The notes beneath the pieces are model-generated. The model had not been told where the DNA came from. It ran no database searches and saw nothing but the letters and a program-made list of their open reading frames with translations. Of a DNA stretch of 64,000 nucleotides, positions 9,135-17,834 are shown one piece after another; positions within the stretch are counted from its first letter, which is position 1; the number at the start of each line of letters is the position of its first letter. The stretch spans positions 90,717 to 154,716 of the forward strand of contig CATBDC010000003.1 in assembly GCA_949502235.1 (NCBI GenBank), written 5' to 3'. Source of the stretch: an uncultured Lachnospiraceae bacterium (lineage in GTDB: Bacteria > Bacillota > Clostridia > Lachnospirales > Lachnospiraceae). Position numbers and translations under genes: made by a program.

Positions 9135-10397
9135 ATGGAAAAATTTAAGTTAATCAAATGCGGAAAAATGTATGACGGAATACAGGATCAACTACAGGAG
9201 AATACGGAAATCCTAATCAGAGGGAAAGTAATTGAACATGTCGGCCGGAATTTAGAATATCCGAAAGGGACAGAGCTTATTGATTTACAGGATTGTACTG
9301 TTACGCCAGGAATGATTGATGCCCACGTGCACAGCCAGTATATTGACTGGAAAACAAGAAATCACGATATTGTTTACCGGGGACCTGCATGGAAAAGCAT
9401 GTGTCATCTGTATGTGGCAAGAGAATGTCTTTACAGAGGCTTTACCACTATCCGCAGTATTGGGAATTCTACTTACGAGGCAAGGGGGAGTCTTGCTGCA
9501 AGAGAAATGATTGATCTGGGACTGTTTCCCGGGGCACGTATGGTTGTAACACCTCATTATATGGCAGACGTAGGAAGCCATGGGGATCACTCCCAATATC
9601 TTCGTACTAACCCTGACCTGGCAGAGGCTTTTGCACAAATGACACCAACGATTGGTACTGGCGTAGAATTTTTCCGACATGCAGTCAGAAATGAAATTAA
9701 AATGGGGGCTGATTTTATTAAAATAATGATTAACGGCGGATTCAGCACGCCAAATGACACGCCGGATGATCAGCAGCTAAGTGATGAGGAAATCGAAGTA
9801 ATCATTAAGACAGCTCATGAGCTGGGCCGCACGGTTACTGCACATATCTATAACTCAGAGCAGATGATGAAGGTTGCAAAAATGGGCATCGATGGAATGG
9901 AGCACGGCTCCTTGATTACAGAGGACACTGCGAGATATATGGAAGACCATAATATTTATCTTGTCCCCACCTTCTGTCCATATGACGATATTATCAATCT
10001 TAACGAAGAATCTCTGAAAAAAAAGACGCCCCAGTTCCAGGAAAAGCTCCGGCAGTATTCCAAGAGGCTTCAGGAAGGGCGCCGGGTCATTATAGACAGT
10101 AAACTGCGGCTGGGATACGGAACGGATTTTGTAGCAGTACATAACGCATATGAGAATGGATATGAATTTGAGTCCTGGATGAACTCTAAAATAGATCCAT
10201 TCCGGATTCTGCGGGCAGCTACAAGTACAAATGCGGAAATTTTAGGGCTGTCTCATTTGATTGGAACTATTGAACCTGGAAAGCTGGCAGACATTTCAGG
10301 ATGGAAACGGAATCTTTTGACAGACCCGAAGGCTTTGCTTGACTGCGCATTTGTTATGAAGGAAGGTCAGACTTATGAAACGGTAACCGTTGAGTAG
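9135..10397 (+). CDS. Metal-dependent amidohydrolase, imidazolonepropionase/prolidase-like
   Basis: 420 residues. The amidohydrolase fold shows a DAHVHSQY metal motif near residue 62, a possible carboxylated lysine in ADFIKIMINGGF, metal histidines in AHIYN and MEHGSL, and the late catalytic Asp in GYGTDF. The N- and C-terminal beta-sandwich segments are present (VIEHVGRN..., IEPGKLADISGW). Relatives hydrolyse Xaa-Pro dipeptides, cyclic amides or N-acyl compounds; the substrate here is unknown. There is no signal peptide, so it is cytosolic. Start follows GGAGG. It is probably controlled by the divergent LysR gene and ends at GGGGAC palindrome copy C. Confidence 0.88.
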   Translation: MEKFKLIKCGKMYDGIQDQLQENTEILIRGKVIEHVGRNLEYPKGTELIDLQDCTVTPGMIDAHVHSQYIDWKTRNHDIVYRGPAWKSMCHLYVARECLYRGFTTIRSIGNSTYEARGSLAAREMIDLGLFPGARMVVTPHYMADVGSHGDHSQYLRTNPDLAEAFAQMTPTIGTGVEFFRHAVRNEIKMGADFIKIMINGGFSTPNDTPDDQQLSDEEIEVIIKTAHELGRTVTAHIYNSEQMMKVAKMGIDGMEHGSLITEDTARYMEDHNIYLVPTFCPYDDIINLNEESLKKKTPQFQEKLRQYSKRLQEGRRVIIDSKLRLGYGTDFVAVHNAYENGYEFESWMNSKIDPFRILRAATSTNAEILGLSHLIGTIEPGKLADISGWKRNLLTDPKALLDCAFVMKEGQTYETVTVE

Positions 10398-10406
10398 GCG
10401 GGGCAT

Positions 10407-10498
10407 GTTGGGGACGGGGTAAAATGAAAAAGTGCCTGTCCCCGTAAACTTTTTTGTTTCTGGGGACGGGGTAATTTTCATTTTACCCCGTCCCCAAC
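10407..10498. repeat. GGGGAC palindrome family, copy C (two inverted 34-nt units)
   Basis: Two 34-nt units, 10410-10443 and 10462-10495, lie in opposite orientation 18 nt apart; the outermost 24 nt (10407-10430 and 10475-10498) are perfectly complementary. It fills the gap between the convergent amidohydrolase (10 nt away) and purD (5 nt away). Confidence 0.9.
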
Positions 10499-10502
10499 CT
10501 AA

Positions 10503-11777
10503 CTACGCTTCATCTATTGCCTTACCAATATCATGCCGCATATATTTATTGTCAAATTTCACCCATTCTGTTGCCGCATAGGCATTAGCCCGCGCTTCTT
10601 TTAAGTCCTTTCCCTTCGCCGTAACGCCAAGCACACGCCCGCCGTTTGTCACAAGCTTATCTCCGTCAAATTTTGTCCCTGCGTGGAAACAGTAATATCC
10701 CTCGTGCTTTTTAAATTCCTCAAGCCCGGTAATCTCAAGCCCTTTGTCATATGCTGCCGGATAGCCTTCGCTTGCAAGCACAACACAAACCGCCGCATTG
10801 TCCTCAAACTGAAGATCAACCTTATCAAGTGTTCCGTCAATGCATGCCTCAATAACCTCTATGATATCATTCTTCATCCTCGGCAGTACAACCTGTGCCT
10901 CCGGATCTCCAAACCTTGCGTTGTATTCCAAAACCTTCGGGCCTTCACTGGTAAGCATAAGGCCAAAGAAAATAACACCTTTAAAGGGCCTTCCCTCTGC
11001 CTTCATGGCATCTACGGTTGCCTGATAGATGTATTTATCACAGAATTCCTCTACCTCTTTTGTATAGAAGGGGCTCGGTGAAAAGGTTCCCATTCCTCCG
11101 GTATTAAGACCTGTATCGCCGTCTCCTGCACGCTTGTGATCCTGTGCGGAGGTCATGGTTTTGATGGTATTTCCGTCCACAAAGGAAAGCACAGACACCT
11201 CGCGTCCTGTCATAAACTCCTCAATGACCATCTCATCTCCGGCAGAACCAAACTTTTTATCCTGCATAATGGTCTTTACGCCTTCCTTTGCCTCTTCCAG
11301 GGTATTGCAGATTAACACGCCTTTTCCCAGTGCAAGTCCATCGGCCTTTAATACAATCGGAAATTTTGCTCTCTCAAGATAAGCTAACGCCTTCTCTGGC
11401 TCTGTAAAATTTTCATAGGCTGCCGTAGGGATGTTGTATTTCTTCATCAAATCCTTTGAAAATGCCTTGGAGCCCTCCAAAATTGCCGCATTTTTCTTCG
11501 GTCCGAAGGTACGGATTCCTGCTGCCTCCAGCTCATCCACAAGACCGCCTACCAACGGGTCGTCCATCCCTACAATTACAAGGTCAACGCCCTTTTCCTT
11601 TGCAAATGCCGTAATCTTATCAAATTCCATGGCACCAATGGGGGCACACTCGGCATACTCGGCAATCCCCGCATTTCCAGGGGTACAATAAATTTTATCA
11701 ACCTTCTCGCTTTTCGCCGCGCAGTATGCAATCGCATGCTCTCTTCCGCCGCTTCCTACTATTAGAACCTTCATCAT
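10503..11777 (-). CDS. purD: Phosphoribosylamine-glycine ligase
   Basis: GAR synthetase, the second step of purine synthesis: joins glycine to phosphoribosylamine with ATP. 424 residues, full length. N-terminal VLIVGSGGREHAIAY, ATP-grasp region with PIVLKADGLALGKGV, and the late VLEYNARFGDPEAQ motif are present. The start is at 11777 or 11774 (two consecutive Met codons behind GGAGG). It is the last gene of purE-purM-purN-purD. Confidence 0.97.
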   Translation of the reverse strand: MMKVLIVGSGGREHAIAYCAAKSEKVDKIYCTPGNAGIAEYAECAPIGAMEFDKITAFAKEKGVDLVIVGMDDPLVGGLVDELEAAGIRTFGPKKNAAILEGSKAFSKDLMKKYNIPTAAYENFTEPEKALAYLERAKFPIVLKADGLALGKGVLICNTLEEAKEGVKTIMQDKKFGSAGDEMVIEEFMTGREVSVLSFVDGNTIKTMTSAQDHKRAGDGDTGLNTGGMGTFSPSPFYTKEVEEFCDKYIYQATVDAMKAEGRPFKGVIFFGLMLTSEGPKVLEYNARFGDPEAQVVLPRMKNDIIEVIEACIDGTLDKVDLQFEDNAAVCVVLASEGYPAAYDKGLEITGLEEFKKHEGYYCFHAGTKFDGDKLVTNGGRVLGVTAKGKDLKEARANAYAATEWVKFDNKYMRHDIGKAIDEA

Positions 11778-11797
11778 TCCATTCCTCCCTGTATGTT

Positions 11798-12421
11798 TTA
11801 TAATATTTTCACCCGGTTATCCTCCACGATAACCTTTCCATTTGCAATCAAATCAACTGCCTCGGGAAGTATCTTCCACTCTGCCTGCTCCATCACACGC
11901 CTCTGGAGTATCTCCGGAGTATCCCCCTCTTCAACCTCTACTGCCTTCTGTAAAATAATTGGCCCGGTATCGGTTCCTTCATCTACAAAATGCACTGTAG
12001 CACCCACTACACGCACGCCCCGCACAAGAGCCGCTTCATGAACCTTAAGCCCATAATAACCTGTCCCGCAAAAAGAGGGAATCAGGGAGGGGTGGATATT
12101 AATAATCCGGTTCCTGTATTTCTCTATCATTGCCGGAGGAATCACCACAAGAAAGCCTGCCAGCACGATCAGGTCCGGTTTAAGCCCATCCACTGTCTCA
12201 AGAAATTTCTCATTAAATTCCTCCCTTGAGGCAAACGTTTTCGGAGAAATGCAAACCCCGGGGATCTTATGGTTTTCTGCGCGGGTAAGGGCATAAGCGT
12301 TCTTATTGTTGCTGATCACTCCCGCAATTTTTGTATTTGTAATCGTACCTTTTTCCACTCCGTCTATAATGGCCTGCAGGTTTGTTCCTCCGCCGGATAC
12401 TAATACAACAACATTTAACAT
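11798..12421 (-). CDS. purN: Phosphoribosylglycinamide formyltransferase
   Basis: Transfers a formyl group from 10-formyl-THF to GAR. 207 residues. The N-terminal VSGGGTNLQAII loop, catalytic INIHPSLIPSF and VHFVDEGTDTGPI motifs carry the Asn/His/Asp catalytic set. Its ATG overlaps the end of purM by 7 nt, a coupled arrangement. Confidence 0.97.
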   Translation of the reverse strand: MLNVVVLVSGGGTNLQAIIDGVEKGTITNTKIAGVISNNKNAYALTRAENHKIPGVCISPKTFASREEFNEKFLETVDGLKPDLIVLAGFLVVIPPAMIEKYRNRIINIHPSLIPSFCGTGYYGLKVHEAALVRGVRVVGATVHFVDEGTDTGPIILQKAVEVEEGDTPEILQRRVMEQAEWKILPEAVDLIANGKVIVEDNRVKIL

Positions 12422-13440
12422 AATGTAACTCCCTTTTCTCCTGTCTCAATGTGCCCTACTACATACGGAGTATCCCCCGCTTCCCTGATGGCTTCCATTG
12501 CCTTATCCACATCTGCAGCGCCAACTGCAACAATCATTCCAAGCCCCATGTTATAGGTATTATACATAGCCTGCTCTTCAACATTTCCCTCTTTTGCAAG
12601 CTTTGTAAAGATGGGCGGAATAGGGTAGCTGTCCTTTTTCACAACCGCCCGGACGCCGTCCTTTAACATCCTCGGAATATTCTCATAAAAGCCTCCGCCG
12701 GTAATATGGCTGCATGCCTTCACGGTAACCCCTGCCTTCTTGACGCTTTTAAGGGCTTTTACATAAATCCTTGTGGGAGCAAGAAGGGTTTCTCCCAAAG
12801 TCGCCCCCAGATCCTCATGGTAAGTATTAAGAGATTCCTTTGTCATCTCAAAAACCTTACGCACAAGGGAAAATCCATTGCTGTGCACTCCTGAGGATGC
12901 CATGCCGATAAGCACATCGCCGTCTTTTAGACTTTCTCCTGTAATCATATCCTTTTTGTCGCAGACGCCTACGGCAAAGCCTGCAAGGTCATAGTCATCC
13001 TCCGGCATAAGTCCCGGATGCTCTGCTGTCTCTCCGCCGATAAGCGCCGCCTCTGACTGCAGGCAACCTTCTGCCACGCCGCTTACGATAGACGCGATCT
13101 TTTCGGGATAATTCTTTCCGCACGCAATATAGTCAAGGAAAAACAAGGGCTCTCCTCCTGCACAGGCAATATCATTCACACACATAGCCACTGCGTCAAT
13201 TCCTATGGTGTCATGCTTATCCATAATCATAGCAAGCTTTACCTTCGTGCCGCAGCCGTCTGTACCGGATAAAAGCACCGGCTCGTCCATGTCCTTTATC
13301 TTTGCCAGTGAAAACGCCCCTGAAAATCCGCCTAAGCCTCCAAGCACCTCCGGGCGCATCGTCTTTTTCACATGCTCCTTCATAAGCTCTACAGACCTGT
13401 AGCCTGCCTCAATATCAACACCTGATTTCTTATAATCCAT
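12415..13440 (-). CDS. purM: Phosphoribosylformylglycinamidine cyclo-ligase
   Basis: AIR synthetase; closes the imidazole ring with ATP. 341 residues. Visible motifs: YKKSGVDIEAG at the start, LLSGTDGCGTKVKLA, IGGETAEHPG and the late HITGGGFYENIPR. Start follows GGAGAG. Second gene of the pur operon. Confidence 0.97.
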   Translation of the reverse strand: MDYKKSGVDIEAGYRSVELMKEHVKKTMRPEVLGGLGGFSGAFSLAKIKDMDEPVLLSGTDGCGTKVKLAMIMDKHDTIGIDAVAMCVNDIACAGGEPLFFLDYIACGKNYPEKIASIVSGVAEGCLQSEAALIGGETAEHPGLMPEDDYDLAGFAVGVCDKKDMITGESLKDGDVLIGMASSGVHSNGFSLVRKVFEMTKESLNTYHEDLGATLGETLLAPTRIYVKALKSVKKAGVTVKACSHITGGGFYENIPRMLKDGVRAVVKKDSYPIPPIFTKLAKEGNVEEQAMYNTYNMGLGMIVAVGAADVDKAMEAIREAGDTPYVVGHIETGEKGVTLC

Positions 13441-13460
13441 ATGTATACTCTCCCTGGTAA

Positions 13461-13973
13461 TTATTTATCCTGTAAATATGCCTCATAGCCAATCTCTTCA
13501 AGCTTCGCAGCCTTTGCCTGTACTGTTTCCTTCATCCCGGCTGTATATGCTTTTAATTTATCCAGAAGCTCCCCGTCAGATGTGGCGAGAATCTTTGCCG
13601 CAAGAATCGCCGCATTCAAGCCTCCGTCAATAGCAACTGTGGCAACCGGAATTCCCGGCGGCATCTGTACAATTGAAAACAGCGCGTCCTCTCCTCCAAG
13701 GTTCTTCCCTGACATGGGTACTCCCACAACCGGCATGGGGAACAGGGCCGCGCACATTCCCGGAAGGTGGGCAGCCATACCGGCTCCTGCTATAATTACC
13801 TTCATTCCTTTTCCTTCCGCGGCCTTCGCCCACTCGAAAAATACATCCGGCTCCCTGTGGGCAGAGATAATCGTCATCTCATAATCAATTCCCAGCTTTT
13901 CAAGCATAGCTGCTGCCTTGCTCATAACCTTTAGGTCAGAGTCACTTCCCATCACAATTCCTACTTTTGGCAT
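13461..13973 (-). CDS. purE: N5-carboxyaminoimidazole ribonucleotide mutase
   Basis: Class I PurE; shifts the carboxyl group from N5-CAIR to CAIR. 170 residues from ATG 13973, chosen over an upstream in-frame Met because AAAGGA lies 9 nt before it. Motifs: VGIVMGSDSDLKVM, TIISAHREPD, GVPMSGKNLGGEDALFSIVQ. First gene of the operon. No purK is adjacent. Confidence 0.95.
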   Translation of the reverse strand: MPKVGIVMGSDSDLKVMSKAAAMLEKLGIDYEMTIISAHREPDVFFEWAKAAEGKGMKVIIAGAGMAAHLPGMCAALFPMPVVGVPMSGKNLGGEDALFSIVQMPPGIPVATVAIDGGLNAAILAAKILATSDGELLDKLKAYTAGMKETVQAKAAKLEEIGYEAYLQDK

Positions 13974-13996
13974 AGTTGTTTTTCCTTTCATACTCT

Positions 13997-14027
13997 TTTA
14001 TGTCCTGAATCCAATGTCTTGTGTCAA
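13997..14027 (-). promoter_or_regulatory. Possible promoter of the pur operon
   Basis: A consensus -35 TTGACA (minus strand, 14022-14027) is followed after 19 nt by CATAAA (13997-14002). The spacing is long and the leader would be short, so this is only a candidate. No purine riboswitch or PurR-box was found upstream. Confidence 0.3.
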
Positions 14028-14098
14028 CGATTTTATTATACACCAGGCTCACATTCTAAATCAACAAAAAACCAAACAGTAAAAACATTTACACAGAC

Positions 14099-14134
14099 AA
14101 AGCTGGTATTTTCCTCTGTGAAAATACCAGCTTT
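14099..14134 (-). terminator. Hairpin between the MerR gene and purE
   Basis: AAAGCTGGTATTTTC (14099-14113) and its exact complement (14120-14134) form a 15-bp stem with a 6-nt loop. It lies just past the MerR stop and should end the BCCT operon before purE, though the T-run after it is short. Confidence 0.55.
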
Positions 14135-14165
14135 GATATACAGATAATTCAAGTATACGTTGTTT

Positions 14166-14948
14166 TTAAAGATCTTCAATTCTTATATCACAGTCAGACA
14201 AAGGAATCGTAACTGCATAATAATAACAATAATTCTCCTGACTTTTAATCCGAAAGAAATAATCAACCAGAATAGGAGTTTTCACTTCTATATTTTGTTT
14301 CTTTGCCCAGTCAAAAACAGGCTTTACTAAATCTGGATTATTCATATCCAGCTCTGAACTAAACATAGAGTAAATATATTCCCCTGCCGGAAAGTGATAG
14401 CGTGTTCCGTTAAGGTAATCCAAATCGCTTAGCGCTAATTCATTAATACAGTAGCCATAGCTGTTAAATCTTATCTCCTGATTCTCCATATCGAAGCTGG
14501 TACATAAAAAAGGAATATCATCTATTTCCATCGGATGGATGGATGAAAATACAAATGCCTGGGGGAATTCTACAATCCGTATCGAATCTGGGTACTCTTT
14601 CAAGTAATTCAAGTAATATTCCCATTTCTTCAGCCGTTTCAACTGTATCTGCTGCTGTTTGATCTCTCCTTCAAGCTCCAGACTTTTCGCTTTAAAAAGA
14701 ATCTCATATTCTTCAAGAGATGCAGCACTAAAGCAGTTTTGTATATCCTTAATCCCAAACCCCAGCATCTGCCTGAGATACGAAATGTCTCTCAAATCCG
14801 AAAGATTTTTCTGGTCAAAGGACTGGTATCCGTTTTCATCATTCTTGTCAACTGAAATAAGTCCCTTTTTTACATAATATCGGATAGCTGAACGTGATAA
14901 ATCCAGCATTTCACGTATTTGTCCTGCTGTATAATTGTTATCCTTCAT
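14166..14948 (-). CDS. MerR-family transcriptional regulator with effector domain
   Basis: 260 residues. N-terminal MerR winged helix (YTAGQIREMLDLSRSAIRYY, then LRDISYLRQMLGFGIKDIQ), a dimerisation coiled coil (about 80-115), and a C-terminal half resembling a GyrI/BmrR-type ligand-binding domain. It is the last gene of the ATC-hydrolase/BCCT/desulfidase/aldehyde-dehydrogenase run, 33 nt after the dehydrogenase, and probably senses its substrate. There are no clustered cysteines, so a metal-sensing role is unlikely. Confidence 0.85.
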   Translation of the reverse strand: MKDNNYTAGQIREMLDLSRSAIRYYVKKGLISVDKNDENGYQSFDQKNLSDLRDISYLRQMLGFGIKDIQNCFSAASLEEYEILFKAKSLELEGEIKQQQIQLKRLKKWEYYLNYLKEYPDSIRIVEFPQAFVFSSIHPMEIDDIPFLCTSFDMENQEIRFNSYGYCINELALSDLDYLNGTRYHFPAGEYIYSMFSSELDMNNPDLVKPVFDWAKKQNIEVKTPILVDYFFRIKSQENYCYYYAVTIPLSDCDIRIEDL

Positions 14949-14981
14949 TACAGTTCCTCCATCCCTGAAAACAAAATCTGG

Positions 14982-16436
14982 CTATTCCTCTATACTAACA
15001 TAAATTGTTTTTATCTGAAAGTATTCTTCCATTGTCATCTTATGGGCCTCCCGCCCAAAGCCGGATTTTTTATATCCGCCAAAAGGCGTGCCTGCCGGAT
15101 ACATATCAAAGGTATTTAACCACATCAGCCCTGCATCTATTTCACTGACTACCCGGATCCCACGGTTAATGTCCTGCGTCCATACACCCCCTGCCAGGCC
15201 GTATGGCGAGTCATTGGCCATTTCAATTACCTCCTCTTCACTGGTAAAAGGAATTGCAGATAGAACAGGCCCGAATATCTCTTCCTGCGCGATACACATA
15301 TGGTTTGTCACATCTGCAAATAATGTGGGCTCAATGAAATACCCCTCATTATAAGGCTTCTCTATTATACGTCTTCCTCCTGTTACCAGTCTGGCCCCCT
15401 CCTTTATTCCTATATCTATATATTTAAGGACCGTCTCCATCTGACGTTTATCAACCAGAGGTCCCATTTCTGTATCCGGTTCGAGGCCGTTTCCTACTTT
15501 AACCTTGGCAAACCGGTCTGCCAATTCCTCAACAAATTTATCATAAATATCCCTGTGAACAAACAAACGGGAACCCGCACTGCATATCTGTCCGGCACAC
15601 CCAAGAATTCCGCCCTTCACCGCCTCCAGCGCCCTATTCCACTGACAATCCGGAAATACAATGTGGGCTGACTTACCTCCAAGCTCCAGCGTAAAGGGGA
15701 TAATCTGCTTACCCGCAGTCTCTCCTACGCCTGTTCCCACCTCTGTAGAGCCGGTAAATGCTACCTTTCGTATATCCGGATGAGATGTAAGCGCCTCTCC
15801 ACATTCTCTCCCGCTGCCTGTAACTACATTCAATACACCAGCCGGAAGCTCTTTTCCTGCCAGACGGGCAAATTCCAGGAGGGAAAGAGGGGTGTTGCTG
15901 GCTGGTTTGATTACAATACAGTTCCCTGCCGCCAGAGCAGGCGCCATTTTCCAGCCGGCCATAGATAATGGGTAATTCCACGGTACAATCTGGGCTACAA
16001 CTCCTAAAGGCTCTTTTCTTATAATATTAAACCCATGATTATCCTGCTCCACATAAGAGCCCTCATCCGTTCGTATACAGCCGGCAAAATAGCGGAACTG
16101 ATCTACAACGTCTGTAATATCCGCACGGGCTTCCAACAGGGTCTTTCCATTATCTAGTGTCTCAATAGTAGAAAAGTACTCTAAATTTTCTTCTACAATG
16201 TCTGATATTTTCCACATTATTTCTGAACGCTCTCTTGCTGTTGTTTTTTTCCATGACGGAAATGCCGCCCATGCGGCTTTTACCGCACAATCCACGTCAT
16301 CTGAACCAGCCATTGCAATTTGTGCAAGCTCTTCTCCTGTAGCCGGATTACAAGTCTTAAATGTCCTTCCTGACTGTGCGGGGACAAAATCACCATTTAT
16401 AAATAATCCATAAGTCTTTTCAAACCTTATATCCAT
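14982..16436 (-). CDS. NAD(P)-dependent aldehyde dehydrogenase, betaine-aldehyde-dehydrogenase-like
   Basis: 484 residues, the classical ALDH length. Motifs: VVAQIVPWNYPLSMAGWK, FTGSTEVG, ELGGKSAH with the general-base Glu251, and the catalytic Cys285 in GQICSAGSR; also EEIFGPVLS. Oxidises an aldehyde to the acid in the cytosol. Similar enzymes act on betaine aldehyde or gamma-aminobutyraldehyde-type substrates. Its neighbours are a BCCT transporter and sulfur-related enzymes, so its aldehyde probably comes from a compound brought in by that transporter. Start follows AAGGAG. Confidence 0.9.
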   Translation of the reverse strand: MDIRFEKTYGLFINGDFVPAQSGRTFKTCNPATGEELAQIAMAGSDDVDCAVKAAWAAFPSWKKTTARERSEIMWKISDIVEENLEYFSTIETLDNGKTLLEARADITDVVDQFRYFAGCIRTDEGSYVEQDNHGFNIIRKEPLGVVAQIVPWNYPLSMAGWKMAPALAAGNCIVIKPASNTPLSLLEFARLAGKELPAGVLNVVTGSGRECGEALTSHPDIRKVAFTGSTEVGTGVGETAGKQIIPFTLELGGKSAHIVFPDCQWNRALEAVKGGILGCAGQICSAGSRLFVHRDIYDKFVEELADRFAKVKVGNGLEPDTEMGPLVDKRQMETVLKYIDIGIKEGARLVTGGRRIIEKPYNEGYFIEPTLFADVTNHMCIAQEEIFGPVLSAIPFTSEEEVIEMANDSPYGLAGGVWTQDINRGIRVVSEIDAGLMWLNTFDMYPAGTPFGGYKKSGFGREAHKMTMEEYFQIKTIYVSIEE

Positions 16437-16473
16437 AATTTTTCTCCTTGAAGCTGTTTTTTATTAATTAAAT

Positions 16474-17751
16474 TTAATTATTTATCATAATCCGGACAAT
16501 TTCCTCATCCGTCTGCATCATTCCCCTGCTTGCCATCATCCCCACCGCGTCAATTGTTTTATCTACGTCCTTTTTTACAATCCCTTCTCCGTCTCTGAAG
16601 ACCTGATGGTGTCTTGCCAGCTCATATCCCATAAAAGCTGTATTTAAAGCCGCTGCAATTTTAACTGCACAGGAAGCTTTTGCCCCATCGCATATCATAC
16701 CCGAAATGCTGCCCAAAGTATTTGTAATAGTATGTGAAATCACTTCATACGATGATCCATCCAGCCACGCAATACCTGCTATTGCTGCACCCGCCGCGCT
16801 GACGGCACCGCAGTATGCAGACAGCCTTCCGATTCCTCTTTTCTGGTATACTGCCGTCAAATTACTTATAATCAGTGCCCGGATTAACTGATTATCATCT
16901 GCATCCATACTGCGGGCATATTCTATCACTGGAATCGAAACTGTCATCCCCTGATTTCCTGAACCCGAGTTAATTACTACAGGAAACTCCGCACCTCCCA
17001 TCCTCGCATCTGAGCCTGCCGCCGCCTCTGCAGCGCAGCGAATCCTCACATCATTGTCATAGGAAGCAAGAAGAAGCTTTCCTGTATTTACTCCATAATC
17101 TCCTGACAATCCTTCTTTTGCTATTCTCATATTACACTTAATCTGTAGTTCAATAATCTCTTTCACTTCATCTAATGGCACGTTTTCTGCAAACTCTATA
17201 ATACCCTTCAGCTCCATAAAGCTTCTGTCCAGGCTGTTATCTGCTGATTCCCTGGGGGCTTCATCTTTTCTGAATATTGCCTTTCCATTCTTCTCAATAC
17301 GTATAATATTAGTATGCTCATCTTTAATTTCTACGAGCGCTGTCTGTTCTTCTGCAGAAACCTCTACAATAATATGTAACGCAGAATCTGATGCCAGGTG
17401 CCTTACTTCTACATATCCAGGTGCGGAAAAAAGGCCCTCTGCTATTTTGCTCTTCTCTATGTCAATATCCTGCAGCACCTCCAGCTTTCTGTCTGCGCAT
17501 CCTGCTGCTGCCCCGTAAATCACTGCTGCCTCAATACCCTTTTTACCATTTGTATTGGGTACTGTTACGCTTTTGGTATTCTTTATGATATTTCCACTTG
17601 CATATACGATAATCTTTTCTGGCATTTTCGAAAGAGTTTCTTTTGCCTTTGCCGCACAAAGAGCAAGTGCTATGGGTTCTGTACACCCTTCTGCAGGTAT
17701 CAGTTCTTCTCTCAAAATTTGAATATACTTTCTTTTAATATTTGTGTCCAA
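16474..17751 (-). CDS. L-cysteine desulfidase-like protein (UPF0597/CdsB family)
   Basis: 425 residues with TTG start at 17751 behind GAGGAG. The family uses a [4Fe-4S] cluster to break L-cysteine or L-serine-like substrates to pyruvate, ammonia and sulfide. The N-terminal EGCTEPIALAL motif with Cys23 corresponds to the proposed catalytic Cys, and later Cys residues in YCGAVSAAG and MICDGAKASC fit cluster ligands. The third gene of the operon, it follows the transporter by about 80 nt. Whether the true substrate is cysteine is not shown; the neighbouring ATC-hydrolase-like gene supports sulfur amino acid use. Confidence 0.82.
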   Translation of the reverse strand: MDTNIKRKYIQILREELIPAEGCTEPIALALCAAKAKETLSKMPEKIIVYASGNIIKNTKSVTVPNTNGKKGIEAAVIYGAAAGCADRKLEVLQDIDIEKSKIAEGLFSAPGYVEVRHLASDSALHIIVEVSAEEQTALVEIKDEHTNIIRIEKNGKAIFRKDEAPRESADNSLDRSFMELKGIIEFAENVPLDEVKEIIELQIKCNMRIAKEGLSGDYGVNTGKLLLASYDNDVRIRCAAEAAAGSDARMGGAEFPVVINSGSGNQGMTVSIPVIEYARSMDADDNQLIRALIISNLTAVYQKRGIGRLSAYCGAVSAAGAAIAGIAWLDGSSYEVISHTITNTLGSISGMICDGAKASCAVKIAAALNTAFMGYELARHHQVFRDGEGIVKKDVDKTIDAVGMMASRGMMQTDEEIVRIMINN

Positions 17752-17834
17752 TTTTTAGTCTCCTCTTTTTTACTATATAGGCCATGCTTATGCCAGGTGT
17801 GGCAGCGGGAAAGGCCGCTGCCACACCTGAATGT

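Noticed and set aside
13974..14165. Purine riboswitch or PurR box before purE
   Set aside because: No conserved riboswitch core or PurR-box pair was found; only a possible promoter and a hairpin belonging to the upstream operon.
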